Shown here: in pieces, positions 8,805 to 16,786 of the stretch
Position numbering within the stretch: position 1 is the first letter of the stretch
Layout: each line of letters starts with the position of its first letter
Source: Trichothermofontia sp037445115
Lineage (GTDB): Bacteria > Cyanobacteriota > Cyanobacteriia > B231
Assembly: GCA_037445115.1 (NCBI GenBank)
Contig: JBBILC010000001.1
Span: 37,038 to 101,037, forward strand
Direction of reading: 5' to 3'
DNA: 64,000 nucleotides
The notes under the pieces: generated by a model
The model's input: only the letters and a program-made list of their open reading frames with translations
What the model was told of the DNA's origin: nothing
The model's database searches: none
Made by a program: the position numbers and the translations under genes

Positions 8805-9398
8805 GAAAATCGCCCACCCTCTTGTCACGTTGCTCAAAGATCTGGGTTCGGTTGCCCAGCAGGAGACCGGTATTAACCAACTCTCTGTCTAATCGCTTCC
8901 AGCTAGGAATGCCCGCTTCCGCTCCATTTCTAGCATGGCCCTGAGTAATCCTTAAAGTTTACCCAACTTTACCCAATGTTCATCATTATTTCAGGGTGCG
9001 ATGCCAAGGTGCGATAGGGATAACCGCGTCAGCCGCACCAAGGGATGTTTCCCTCACTAATCTAGCCTATCGGTTGAGGTAGCAGAAGGAATATGGGTAG
9101 CGCTAGCCCCTGATCCTCAATCATTGACCACGACGGGTCAAAATTGCCCCGATCACGATGCCTGTGGTGGCTGCGACACCAGCCCAGTCCTGACGGACAT
9201 CCTGGCTCAGTAGGTAGGCTAAATGCAACTAAGATGCAGATGCGCGAAAGCCTTGGCTAGCCAACGTTCATCTGATGAAAAATAACTGCATCGGCCTACT
9301 GACCACGATTACGGGGATGCAACATTTTCAGGGTTGGGTCTAGCCGACAACACCTAAAGTCGTTACGACCAACGTCGCGGACCTTGATGTTTACGGGA
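8805..9398. other. Long intergenic region between hemF and the STAS gene
   Basis: About 590 bases without a confident gene. It holds a possible 35-codon ORF (9121-9228, minus). At 9353-9376 there is a fragment, CTAAAGTCGTTACGACCAAC, similar to the stem sequences of the palindromic elements at 30208 and 48760, so part of this region may be a decayed repeat. Confidence 0.6.
9121..9228 (-). CDS. Possible small ORF, hydrophobic C-terminus (doubtful)
   Basis: A 35-codon reading frame with a TTG start encodes a short polar N-terminus, then QDWAGVAATTGIVIGAILTRR. That ending looks like the single C-terminal helix of small membrane proteins such as the DUF883/ElaB type. There is no upstream Met and no clear ribosome binding site, and a stop precedes the TTG directly. 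It could be the remnant of a longer gene. Evidence is weak. Confidence 0.25.
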   Translation of the reverse strand: MHLAYLLSQDVRQDWAGVAATTGIVIGAILTRRGQ

Positions 9399-10457
9399 CT
9401 AGCTGGGTTGATCTGCCTCTCCTAACCAATCCTGGGGCTTGAGGAAGATCTCGTACAATTCCGCTTCCGGGGTTCCGGGTTCCGGCTGGTAGCAGTATTC
9501 CCAGCGCACCAATGGCGGCAGGGACATCAGGATCGACTCGGTACGGCCCTGGGTTTGCAGGCCAAACAAGGTGCCGCGATCGTAGACCAGGTTGAACTCG
9601 ACATAACGACCTCGACGATAGAGTTGGAATTGCCGTTCGCGATCGCCATATTCCAGGGATTGCCGCCGTTCGGCAATGGGCACATAGGCCGGCAAAAACG
9701 CCGCCCCACAACTTTGGATGAAGGCAAATAAATCTTCCCAACGTCGAGGAGCGATCGCCCCCAATTCGCGACTACGCTGGGCCGCTAGCCCATTCGGATT
9801 GGGACCGTGGTAGAGTTCACCCACCCCATCCTGGTAGTCAAAGAAAATGCCCCCCACCCCTCGGGTTTCACCGCGATGCTTCAGGTAGAAATATTCATCA
9901 CACCAGGGTTTAAACACCGAGTAATAGTCGGGGCTGTGGGCATCGCAGGCCGATTTGAAGGTCTGATGGAAGTGAACCGCATCCTCGCGGAAGGGGTAAT
10001 AGGGCGTCAAATCCGCCCCACCACCAAACCACCAAACCGGCCCCGCCTCAAAATAGCGGTAGTTGAGGTGAACCGTGGGGATATAGGGACTCCGGGGGTG
10101 AAGCACCATTGACGTGCCGGTGGCATAGAAGCCGTGACCGGCTGCTTCCGGACGCTGCACCAAAATCGAGGGCGGGAGGTGCTCCCCCCACACCTCGGAG
10201 AAATTAACCCCCGCCTGCTCAAAAATGCGCCCCGCCTGCATCACCCGCGAACGGCCACCGCCTCCCTCTTCCCGCTCCCAACTGTCCTCGCGAAAAGTCG
10301 CTTCACCATCCAGTTCGCTTAACCCCTGACAAATGGTGTCCTGCAACTGGCGCATAAAGTCGCCAACCCGTTGCCGGGAATCCGCCGGGGGGTGAGCACA
10401 GGTAACAGGCGCAGAGGCCGGAGCCGCTAGGGTTTCGGGGGAAGAAGAAAGTGTCAT
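9399..10457 (-). CDS. hemF: Oxygen-dependent coproporphyrinogen III oxidase HemF
   Basis: HemF oxidatively decarboxylates coproporphyrinogen III to protoporphyrinogen IX with O2, a step shared by haem and chlorophyll synthesis. The 352-residue protein has the family signatures: WEREEGGGGRSRVMQ, GHGFYATGTSMVLHPRSPY, VHLNYRYFE, WWFGGGADLTPYYPF and FDYQDG. The YVEFNLVYDRGTLFGLQT segment lies near the C-terminus. ATG at 10457 is preferred over TTG at 10466. It lies downstream of petN and a tiny membrane protein gene on the same strand, so pigment synthesis and b6f assembly genes may be co-transcribed. The extra 35 N-terminal residues before the conserved part are Pro/Ala-rich and probably disordered. 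Confidence 0.96.
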   Translation of the reverse strand: MTLSSSPETLAAPASAPVTCAHPPADSRQRVGDFMRQLQDTICQGLSELDGEATFREDSWEREEGGGGRSRVMQAGRIFEQAGVNFSEVWGEHLPPSILVQRPEAAGHGFYATGTSMVLHPRSPYIPTVHLNYRYFEAGPVWWFGGGADLTPYYPFREDAVHFHQTFKSACDAHSPDYYSVFKPWCDEYFYLKHRGETRGVGGIFFDYQDGVGELYHGPNPNGLAAQRSRELGAIAPRRWEDLFAFIQSCGAAFLPAYVPIAERRQSLEYGDRERQFQLYRRGRYVEFNLVYDRGTLFGLQTQGRTESILMSLPPLVRWEYCYQPEPGTPEAELYEIFLKPQDWLGEADQPS

Positions 10458-10498
10458 AGGTATCAATTACGCAAAGTCAATACTGTCGCCATTGCCGC

Positions 10499-10636
10499 TT
10501 AGCGCTTGCGTTGCTCTCGCTGCTGGCGTCGGCGATCGCGCCATTCGGCAAAGGTGAGGTAAGTAATTCCACCCGTGACCGCCACTAGCAGACCTAGGGC
10601 AGTCAGGGCTAGAACTGTTTGGACGGATAATTCCAT
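10499..10636 (-). CDS. Tiny single-pass membrane protein (45 aa) between petN and hemF
   Basis: This 45-residue reading frame starts with ATG at 10636. It has one hydrophobic helix (TVLALTALGLLVAVTGGITY) followed by a very basic tail (EWRDRRRQQREQRKR). The build matches the small low-molecular-mass subunits of thylakoid complexes, but I do not recognise it as a named Pet, Psb or Ndh subunit. It lies 15 bases downstream of petN and 41 bases upstream of hemF on the same strand, which supports a real gene in a short operon. The alternative frame on the same strand gives a protein without a plausible structure. Confidence 0.7.
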   Translation of the reverse strand: MELSVQTVLALTALGLLVAVTGGITYLTFAEWRDRRRQQREQRKR

Positions 10637-10651
10637 AGCCAATATTGCAGT

Positions 10652-10741
10652 CTAGAAGCCGTTGCGCCCCCAAACGACGAGCGCGATCGAAAACGTAAAA
10701 ACAGTTAACAAAGAAACCCAGCCGAGGGTCAGGATATCCAT
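10652..10741 (-). CDS. petN: Cytochrome b6-f complex subunit 8 PetN
   Basis: The 29-residue product starts MDILTLGWVSLL and ends ALVVWGRNGF. This is the invariant PetN architecture: one transmembrane helix ending in VVWGRNG. PetN is an essential small subunit of the cytochrome b6f complex in the thylakoid membrane. It begins with ATG at 10741 and stops at 10652. The next gene, a 45-residue membrane protein, begins 15 bases downstream, and hemF follows. The upstream region (10742-11143) faces the divergent pilin gene and must contain its promoter. Confidence 0.95.
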   Translation of the reverse strand: MDILTLGWVSLLTVFTFSIALVVWGRNGF

Positions 10742-11143
10742 AACGCTATGTTCAGGATTATTTAATCAACGCCAAACCCTATGATACGGCAAGTGATCCC
10801 CCCCCACACGCCCAGTCCCATACGTTCCTGGGCCACAGGGGCAGGGAGGGTTTGTAGGATCAGCCAACTTCTTACACTTGAATATCCGGTTTTCGCCAAA
10901 GCTGGATGAAAAAGGTTCACAACCCCACCCACCCCACGATCTCGCCCCCCTGTATTTGCACATCCCGTATGCGCACGCGAATCAACCCTTGGGGACCTCG
11001 ATCGCCCTATTGAGAGGTTGCTGAGAACCCAATGTTAAGTATCAATCTATACCTGAGCAGGCTGGCAGTAGCTTCGTGGCACTTGGGCTAGTTGAACTGG
11101 TTTTGCTTGGCTGGTAGTGAATCACGTCAAAGAGAGATAGCTT
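10742..11143. other. Divergent intergenic region petN / pilin
   Basis: About 400 bases separate petN and the pilin-like gene, which are transcribed away from each other. Promoters for both are expected here. An AT-rich stretch close to petN (GATTAAATAATCC on the minus strand) and CAATCTATACCTGAG near 11050 are candidate -10 regions. I see no gene, riboswitch or strong hairpin. Confidence 0.5.
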
Positions 11144-11752
11144 ATGTATATGAGCGCAGGGACAACCAACCTAACCCTTCAACTACACCCCCAAAATAGT
11201 CAACCTATTCAACCACAACGACCAAAACGTGTTCAACTACAAGGAATCAATCCTCAGCGCCGTTATGAAGCAGGGTTCACCCTAATTGAACTGATTGTTG
11301 TGATGCTCATTGTGACAATACTATCTGCGATCGCCGTACCCTCGTTCCTCAATCAGGCCAACAAGGCGAAACAATCCGAGGCCAAAACCTATATCAATAC
11401 CTTTGTCCGTGCCCAACAAGTGTACTATTTGGAACAACAGACCTTTGCCCCAACCCTGGAGTTACTGGCGATCGGGATTCCCAGTCAAACCCATAACTAT
11501 CAATATATCGCGGCTGGTCCTTACAACGTCGCGGCTGCCAATGAACATATCGTCGTCTTTGGCAATACCCTGCAATCCCCCCTCAAGGGGTATGTGGGGA
11601 TGGTCCAAGTGGGTATGATCACAGCGATCGGTGAAGCTACAACCCTAGCAGTCTTGTGTGAAAATAACCTGCCTGGTCTGGGCAGCGTCCCTGTCCCCAC
11701 AACCACAATCAGCGGCCCTAGCTGTTCCCCCGGTACCGCCCCCATCAAATAA
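11144..11752 (+). CDS. Type IV pilin-like (PilA / G-H family) protein
   Basis: The protein has a prepilin peptidase site, EAGFTLIELIVVMLIV, with cleavage after Gly44. It leaves mature Phe1 and the conserved Glu5, followed by the hydrophobic N-terminal helix that forms the pilus core. The leader of 44 residues is unusually long. The remaining globular part is about 150 residues, with two cysteines near the C-terminus that may form the D-loop disulfide. It belongs to the cyanobacterial type IV pilin-like G/H group; whether it is a major or minor pilin cannot be told. ATG at 11144 follows AGAGAGA; a second in-frame ATG at 11150 is possible. No pil assembly genes are adjacent. Confidence 0.9.
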   Translation: MYMSAGTTNLTLQLHPQNSQPIQPQRPKRVQLQGINPQRRYEAGFTLIELIVVMLIVTILSAIAVPSFLNQANKAKQSEAKTYINTFVRAQQVYYLEQQTFAPTLELLAIGIPSQTHNYQYIAAGPYNVAAANEHIVVFGNTLQSPLKGYVGMVQVGMITAIGEATTLAVLCENNLPGLGSVPVPTTTISGPSCSPGTAPIK

Positions 11753-11776
11753 GTCGGGGTAGCAAATAAGTCGGGG
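11746..11776. repeat. 14-bp direct duplication spanning the pilin stop codon
   Basis: CAAATAAGTCGGGG occurs at 11746-11759, including the last Lys codon and the stop, and again at 11763-11776. It looks like a local slippage duplication. Confidence 0.85.
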
Positions 11777-11794
11777 CAGGGCCATCCCATAGCC

Positions 11795-13117
11795 TTATTT
11801 TTGTCGTCCTAGGGCACTGGGTGATCCGTCCAACCCCGATATCGGCTGCACCTCGCCGCCCAGATTCACCACTTCCTTGCGGGTCAGCAGGTAATTATTA
11901 CGATAGGCTTCGATCCGCTGGCTGGCTTCCGGATAGAGGAAAGAGGTGGGGGGAATCGCGGCCAAATAGTTAATGGCGGCCAACCATTTTGCCTCGGCCT
12001 CTTTCCACGTCTCAACGGTGGGGTTGGGGCGCTTACCCAGGGCTGTGGCCTCCGTCGCCAGCCCCATTGCTGCTGTCATGCTCTCTTGCGCTTTGGCTTC
12101 CGACTGAAGCCGTTCTTCAACCTGCTGGAGTTGTTCACGCACCTTCAGTAATTCGGCTTGGGCTTCAGCATAGGCGGAACCGGGAATATCGGGCACGGCT
12201 GACAGCACGGTTTCCGCATCTTTCAGTTTCTGCTGGGCCGCTTGCAGTTCATTCAGATTCGTTACCTTGGCGACATCGATCGCCCCGGCGGTGAGGGCTT
12301 GGGCATCGGAAATTGATTGTTTCTGCTGCGAAACTGTCCAAAGCATCCAGCCGACATAGCCCAGAAAACCCAGGATAAGAAGGCCGAGTAATCCCCGTGC
12401 TAATAACCCTTGGCAAGACGCCTCTTGCATCTGGGTGCTGCTCCCACTGGCCACTGCCGGGGAATTGGGGGGCGGCGTGGGGCTGGCGGGAACGGACGAC
12501 GCTGGCACCACCGGAGGCAGACTGCCGGGGGCAACACTGGGACCACTGGCTTCACTCCCCGCGCTAATCCCCAATCCTGACTCTAGGACAGGGGGGACGG
12601 GGGCGGCGCTGGGGGATGGAGGCGAGGGCGGCGACGGGGGCGGGCTGGAGACAGTGGCTTCCGGAACGGGGCTGGCAGTCCCCGTGCGAATATCCGGGGG
12701 GACAGCTTCTGCACTAGGACGGGCAGTCCCTAAACCTAAACCCAGGGCAGCGGCTCCTAAACCGGCCTCAGCAGCGGTCATTGGGGGGGCAGCGGTGGAC
12801 GCTAGGGCAGCGAGGTCTAGGGTTTCTGTCCACGCGGCAACCCGCTCACCCTGACGACGGCCATAGATCATGACGGTATCAAAGCCATTACGGGGTTGGG
12901 CCATTGCCTGCTTTAGCCCTTGCATGCCTCGCCGTACATAGGCAACTAACGCCTGCTGATCCGGTACCTGCGCCGCTTCCAGCAGTAGATGCAATACCCG
13001 ATCGCGCAGCGTCGCCCTAGCGGTAATGCCACTCCGTTGTAGATAGTGATTGAGCAGGGTAGCGATCGCTGTAGGATCGCCCTGCCTGACTTGTTCCAGA
13101 AGGGTGCCGTCCGTCAT
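11795..13117 (-). CDS. Conserved cyanobacterial membrane protein with N-terminal soluble domain
   Basis: The 440-residue protein has three parts. First comes an N-terminal domain of about 95 residues (GDPTAIATLLNHYLQRSG, RDRVLHLLLEAAQVPD, YVRRGMQGLK) of a family I know only as cyanobacterial hypothetical. A long Pro/Ser/Ala-rich linker follows. Then comes one transmembrane helix (GLLGLLILGFLGYVGWML) with a C-terminal region of helical, partly coiled-coil character ending in IEAYRNNYLLTRKE. The architecture suggests a membrane-anchored scaffold, but function is unknown. I start it at ATG 13117 because the conserved domain begins there; a GTG at 13186 would add 23 residues. It converges with the pilin gene. 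Confidence 0.75.
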   Translation of the reverse strand: MTDGTLLEQVRQGDPTAIATLLNHYLQRSGITARATLRDRVLHLLLEAAQVPDQQALVAYVRRGMQGLKQAMAQPRNGFDTVMIYGRRQGERVAAWTETLDLAALASTAAPPMTAAEAGLGAAALGLGLGTARPSAEAVPPDIRTGTASPVPEATVSSPPPSPPSPPSPSAAPVPPVLESGLGISAGSEASGPSVAPGSLPPVVPASSVPASPTPPPNSPAVASGSSTQMQEASCQGLLARGLLGLLILGFLGYVGWMLWTVSQQKQSISDAQALTAGAIDVAKVTNLNELQAAQQKLKDAETVLSAVPDIPGSAYAEAQAELLKVREQLQQVEERLQSEAKAQESMTAAMGLATEATALGKRPNPTVETWKEAEAKWLAAINYLAAIPPTSFLYPEASQRIEAYRNNYLLTRKEVVNLGGEVQPISGLDGSPSALGRQK

Positions 13118-13387
13118 ATCAATGTGCCCCAGGAAGGTGACGCAGCAATTTGCCCCCCAGAATAGCTCAATTCCGAAATTTGTCACCTGACCTTAACCCT
13201 CCCAGCGATTGGCCAAGATTTGTGGATCGCCGCGCCAAGCCAGAAGCCACTGGGGGACTGGCATAGGTTAGCTTTGGCCTGATGGGGCATTGGTCAGTTG
13301 CATTTCTGTCTACTGGTAAGTGGTGGCGGGGGCAAAAACCGGCACAATAGGCCCAATATGATCGCCTGTGACCTGGGTCCCAATTTC

Positions 13388-14818
13388 ATGAATGCTTCTG
13401 ATCTCCCGTTTAGCTCCGCCTTGATCCAAGCCCATCTCATCCAAACGGGTCAACTTTCGCCCTTGGATTTAGTACACCTCTACCTCGATCGCATTCAGCA
13501 ATATGATCGTGCCTTGGGTAGCTTTGTGCATGTTTGCGCCGACCAAGCCGTGGCAGAGGCTAAGGCCAAAACTGAAGTGTTAGCGACGGCTGATCCCGCT
13601 ACCCTCCCCCCATTCTTCGGCGTCCCGATCGCGATCAAGGATCTCCATGCCGTCGCGGGATTGCCCTGTAGCTTAGGGGTGGCTGCCCTGAAGGAGAATA
13701 TGGCCCTTTACGATGAAGGCGGTGTCAGCCGGATCAAACAGGCTGGCTTTATTATTCTGGGCAAAACCGCCACCTCAGAGCTAGGGTCTTTCCCCTACAC
13801 CGAACCCCCTGGCTTTATACCCACTCGCAGCCCTTGGAACCTGGACTATACCGCTGGGGGATCGAGTGGTGGCTCCGCTGCGGCGGTGGCGGCGGGATTG
13901 TGTCCCATCGCCCAGGGATCGGATGGCGGGGGGTCCATTCGGGGACCAGCCCATTGCTGCGGCATTGTGGGGATTAAGCCTTCGCGGGGGCGAGTCACCC
14001 ATGCCCCCCTAGGGGACTACCTGAGTGGCATTACCATTCAAGGTCCCCTGGCCCGCACGGTGGCGGATGCGGCAGCCCTGCTGGATGTGCTAGCCGGGTA
14101 CACCCTGGGTGATCCCTACTGGTTACCTGATCCGGAGTCGTCGTTTTTAGCCCAAGCGCAAGGGGCGGTGGCGACCCCGATCGCCCCTCTCCGGATTGCC
14201 GTATCAACGACCATTCCGCCAATTGGGGAGGCCGATCCCGCCTATCAGATCGCCGTGCGATCGGTGGCCGCCCACCTAGAGGCAATGGGGCACCACGTCG
14301 AGGAGGGCTGTCCGGACTTTACGGCCATGATTGAGCCGTTTATCCAGGTATGGCAGACAGGGGTAGTGGCCGCCGGGGTGCCCGTTGAAGCACTCAGTCC
14401 GGTGAACCAATGGTTGTTTGCCCAAGCAGGGGCGCGATCGGCAGCGGATTATCTGAAGGCAGTGGGCCAGCTACAGGTGGCGGCCCGACAGATTGTGGCG
14501 TTTTTCAATACGGTTGATGTATTGGTTCTGCCCGTCTTTCGCCATCCCCCGATTCGGGTGGGGGAATGGACTGATCTGGCTCCGGATGCGGTGTTCGATC
14601 GTATTGTGAATTGGGTATCGCCCTGTCCACCCTGGAATGCAACTGGCCAACCCGCGATCGCGCTACCGATGGGGTTAGGGACGAATGGCTTACCCACGGG
14701 GGTACAGTTAATCGGGCGGCCAGCCACCGAAGGGACCTTGATTGCCCTTGCGGCTCAATTGGAAGCACTGCACTACCCACCCCAATTCCCACCAACATTT
14801 GTAAAGGCGGTGGGCTAA
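13388..14818 (+). CDS. Amidase signature family protein
   Basis: This 476-residue enzyme has the complete Ser-cisSer-Lys triad of the amidase signature family. The lysine is in VPIAIKDLHAV, the Gly/Ser motif is GGSSGGSAAAVAAGL, and the second serine is in GSDGGGSIRGPAHCCG. Such enzymes hydrolyse amide bonds; the family includes GatA, indoleacetamide hydrolase and fatty-acid amide hydrolase. No GatB or GatC gene is near, and the substrate-binding part does not identify the substrate. ATG 13388 fits the family N-terminus (DLPFSSALIQAHLI); ATG 13358 and an upstream start at 13298 would only add unconserved residues. No clear ribosome binding site is visible. Confidence 0.9.
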   Translation: MNASDLPFSSALIQAHLIQTGQLSPLDLVHLYLDRIQQYDRALGSFVHVCADQAVAEAKAKTEVLATADPATLPPFFGVPIAIKDLHAVAGLPCSLGVAALKENMALYDEGGVSRIKQAGFIILGKTATSELGSFPYTEPPGFIPTRSPWNLDYTAGGSSGGSAAAVAAGLCPIAQGSDGGGSIRGPAHCCGIVGIKPSRGRVTHAPLGDYLSGITIQGPLARTVADAAALLDVLAGYTLGDPYWLPDPESSFLAQAQGAVATPIAPLRIAVSTTIPPIGEADPAYQIAVRSVAAHLEAMGHHVEEGCPDFTAMIEPFIQVWQTGVVAAGVPVEALSPVNQWLFAQAGARSAADYLKAVGQLQVAARQIVAFFNTVDVLVLPVFRHPPIRVGEWTDLAPDAVFDRIVNWVSPCPPWNATGQPAIALPMGLGTNGLPTGVQLIGRPATEGTLIALAAQLEALHYPPQFPPTFVKAVG

Positions 14819-14938
14819 AGGCGGTCAGTTAAAGACTGTGGGCTAAAGACTGTGAACTTAAAGATTTGTGGGGATAATCGGGTTTTCCAACCGTATCTCG
14901 CTGGGTTAGCCCATGCACCCAGGACTGTACTTGCGGCC

Positions 14939-15169
14939 CTAGCTGACCTGATAATCCCCCAACCGCTGTTGCGCTAAATCCCGAATCAAGCTGATGCGAG
15001 ACGCAATGTAGTGTTGCAGGGCATCGACTTGGTTGCGATCGTCCAGGGTTTGGGGTCCCAACTGGCGCATCAGGCACTGCACGAGGGCCGCATCGTCGAG
15101 CTTCAGCAGCACACTAGCCTGCGTATTCTCAACGGTAAACCAAAATCGACGGAGTAGGAAGGGAGTCAT
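14939..15169 (-). CDS. Conserved small cyanobacterial protein, unknown function
   Basis: The 76-residue protein begins MTPFLLRRFWFTVENTQAS and continues with LLKLDDAALVQCLMRQL and a helical C-terminus (SRISLIRDLAQQRLG). I recognise the pattern as a small hypothetical protein recurring in cyanobacteria, but it has no assigned function and no enzymatic motif. ATG 15169 is preceded by GGAGG at good spacing, which decides the start against a longer upstream extension. It is predicted soluble and mostly alpha-helical, and stands alone on the minus strand downstream of the convergent amidase gene. Confidence 0.7.
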   Translation of the reverse strand: MTPFLLRRFWFTVENTQASVLLKLDDAALVQCLMRQLGPQTLDDRNQVDALQHYIASRISLIRDLAQQRLGDYQVS

Positions 15170-15517
15170 ACGACCTCCACAATGAGGGTGGCTGCGTCCT
15201 AGCTTACCGAATGCATCCCCTCCACTGCCGTAAAAAAACACAAGACGCAACAAGTATTACGGAAGAATTACAGAAACCGGTAACTCAGTTATAAAACTGG
15301 TTTAAACGTTAACAATTGTTGGCAGAAGATAGGGGGCCTCGATCACCACAAACCTAGGCTCTAGCCGGGTATAACCCCATTGGTCCGACTGTTAGCTTTA
15401 GTATTAACTTTTCTATCAAGCGGTGCTTGATACTTGACAGGCATCCTGTTCTGAGGGGTCAGGCAAAATTAAAGTGTACAATACCGGCAAGGGGCGGGGC
15501 TACCCAAAACTTAACGG
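15170..15517. other. Intergenic region with a perfect hairpin
   Basis: About 350 bases without a gene. A perfect 8-bp inverted repeat, TATCAAGC (15414-15421) and GCTTGATA (15425-15432) around GGT, could be an operator or a small RNA hairpin. A looser inverted repeat (AAACCGGT / ACTGGTTT) lies near 15275-15305. Confidence 0.6.
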
Positions 15518-15868
15518 CTAGAAAGTCTCGCCCAAGAGAGACTCAAACTCTGCCCGGATTGCCTTAAGATCACCTACTTTAGCAACCAGCAGGCTCTCTT
15601 GCCCCGCATCCTCTAGCCGTTCTCGCCAGCGTTGGACTGTTTCCGAATTGTTCAGCCAATATTGAATCACCGTATCAATAACGGCATCCAAATCCCAGCC
15701 TCGCTTGGGGGGAATGGGTTCGATCGAATGGATCATCGCATCCAGGGTACAGTGTCGTGTCCCCACATACTCGACACCCTGATCGGGGGGATGGTTTGAT
15801 CGCTGTTGTTGATGATTGAAAAAGGTCAGGATATTGGCAACGCCCAAAAGCTCAAAACGATATTCCAT
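15518..15868 (-). CDS. Small uncharacterised protein
   Basis: A 116-residue reading frame with ATG 15868 preceded by AGGAG. The product is acidic and helical (AVIDTVIQYWLNNSETVQRW and DLKAIRAEFESLLG at the C-terminus), with no membrane segment or known catalytic motif. I do not recognise the family with confidence. Base composition is close to its neighbours. Its upstream region contains a tandem 30-bp duplication (15931-15990), which may mark the promoter. Confidence 0.6.
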   Translation of the reverse strand: MEYRFELLGVANILTFFNHQQQRSNHPPDQGVEYVGTRHCTLDAMIHSIEPIPPKRGWDLDAVIDTVIQYWLNNSETVQRWRERLEDAGQESLLVAKVGDLKAIRAEFESLLGETF

Positions 15869-15930
15869 ACGCACATCTCCTAACTGACTAAACAAAGGTT
15901 TTACGCCAATGGTTAAATGAAGATCAGTCA

Positions 15931-15990
15931 AAAGCATTAATCTGAAAACGGTGGATCACCAAAGCAGTAATCTAAAAATGGTGGATCATC
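15931..15990. repeat. Tandem 30-bp duplication upstream of a small gene
   Basis: Two adjacent 30-base units (15931-15960 and 15961-15990) begin AAAGCA and end GTGGATCA plus two bases. They agree at 26 of 30 positions and lie 63 bases upstream of the ATG at 15868. Confidence 0.9.
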
Positions 15991-16022
15991 AATAGTTATA
16001 GATTTATTCTCTAGTAATCCTA

Positions 16023-16086
16023 AATGATTCGTGAAGGATTATGGTGCAGGCTTCTAGGCTGCGCGGGCAGGATGCCCACCCCACGC
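16023..16086 (-). repeat. Dispersed 64-bp repeat, copy A
   Basis: The reverse complement of this segment matches 30314-30377 at about seven of eight positions over 64 bases, including the block GGGTGGGCATCCTGCCCGCG. It lies in the gene-free stretch 15869-16274, which otherwise holds the 30-bp tandem duplication, a MITE-end-like sequence at 16247-16264, and nothing I can assign to a gene. Confidence 0.85.
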
Positions 16087-16274
16087 CCATAAATCACCTG
16101 AGATTGCTTATAGTGTCGCGAGGAGGCTGGGGAAAGGGCTGTAATGCTCGATACCACATGGGCACGTTGATTAATCTGGGATGGCGGCAGTTCAACGGTC
16201 CCATCCGGCGGGATAACGTTGCTTTGGAGCACACAGGATGGGTACTTTTCGAGGTGTCCTTATGGTTAAGTGTT

Positions 16275-16724
16275 CTAGCTGGGTGCATTAGGCGTAAGGT
16301 CCGCAGGCGGCTGGAGCGGTTGACAGGCGGCAGCTTGACAGAGGGGATAGGGGCTGGTGTAGGTGGCGCGACGTTGGCCAAAAAATTGATAGCGCCGATC
16401 GCGCACGTAGGCATAGAGGCGATCGCCCGCTGGTTTCAGTCCTGGCAGCAATCGATACCCAGCGACCAGCGCTGCCCCCTCCGGCAACTGGCGACCGATT
16501 TCCTCGGCCGCAGCACTACCCTGCCAGCGTTGGCTAGGGTCGGCATCATTCACCAGAATCATCCCCAACTCACAATCGGCAGCGGTAATACCCAAGCGAT
16601 CGCGGGCAGCCTGATCCTGCATGGGGGCGTAACGAAAGTGTTGACCGCGATCGCGGCGCTCTAGGGTTTGGACCAAGGTGACACAGAGGTTACAGTTGCC
16701 GTCATAAATCACACTGTACGTCAT
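16275..16724 (-). CDS. DCC family thiol-disulfide oxidoreductase-like protein (DUF393)
   Basis: This 149-residue protein starts MTYSVIYDGNCNLC, the DCC (DUF393) signature with the CNLC motif at residues 11-14. The fold is thioredoxin-like, so a disulfide exchange role is plausible but unproven. The C-terminal portion includes YRLLPGLKPAGDRLYAYVRDRR, typical of the family. The start at ATG 16724 is clear. It is divergent from birA with only 62 bases between them, so the two promoters overlap. Confidence 0.88.
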   Translation of the reverse strand: MTYSVIYDGNCNLCVTLVQTLERRDRGQHFRYAPMQDQAARDRLGITAADCELGMILVNDADPSQRWQGSAAAEEIGRQLPEGAALVAGYRLLPGLKPAGDRLYAYVRDRRYQFFGQRRATYTSPYPLCQAAACQPLQPPADLTPNAPS

Positions 16725-16786
16725 AGCTGGCGGACCCTACCGATCGTGGTATCGCTTAAATAGCAGGATAGCAAACCCCAACCGTT

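Noticed and set aside
10467..10673. 68-residue minus-strand frame between hemF and petN
   Set aside because: It is in another frame from the 45-residue membrane protein and petN, both of which have better structure and context.
16041..16664. 207-residue plus-strand frame across the dispersed repeat and the DCC gene
   Set aside because: It begins in the repeat and then runs antisense to a recognised gene; no motif is present.
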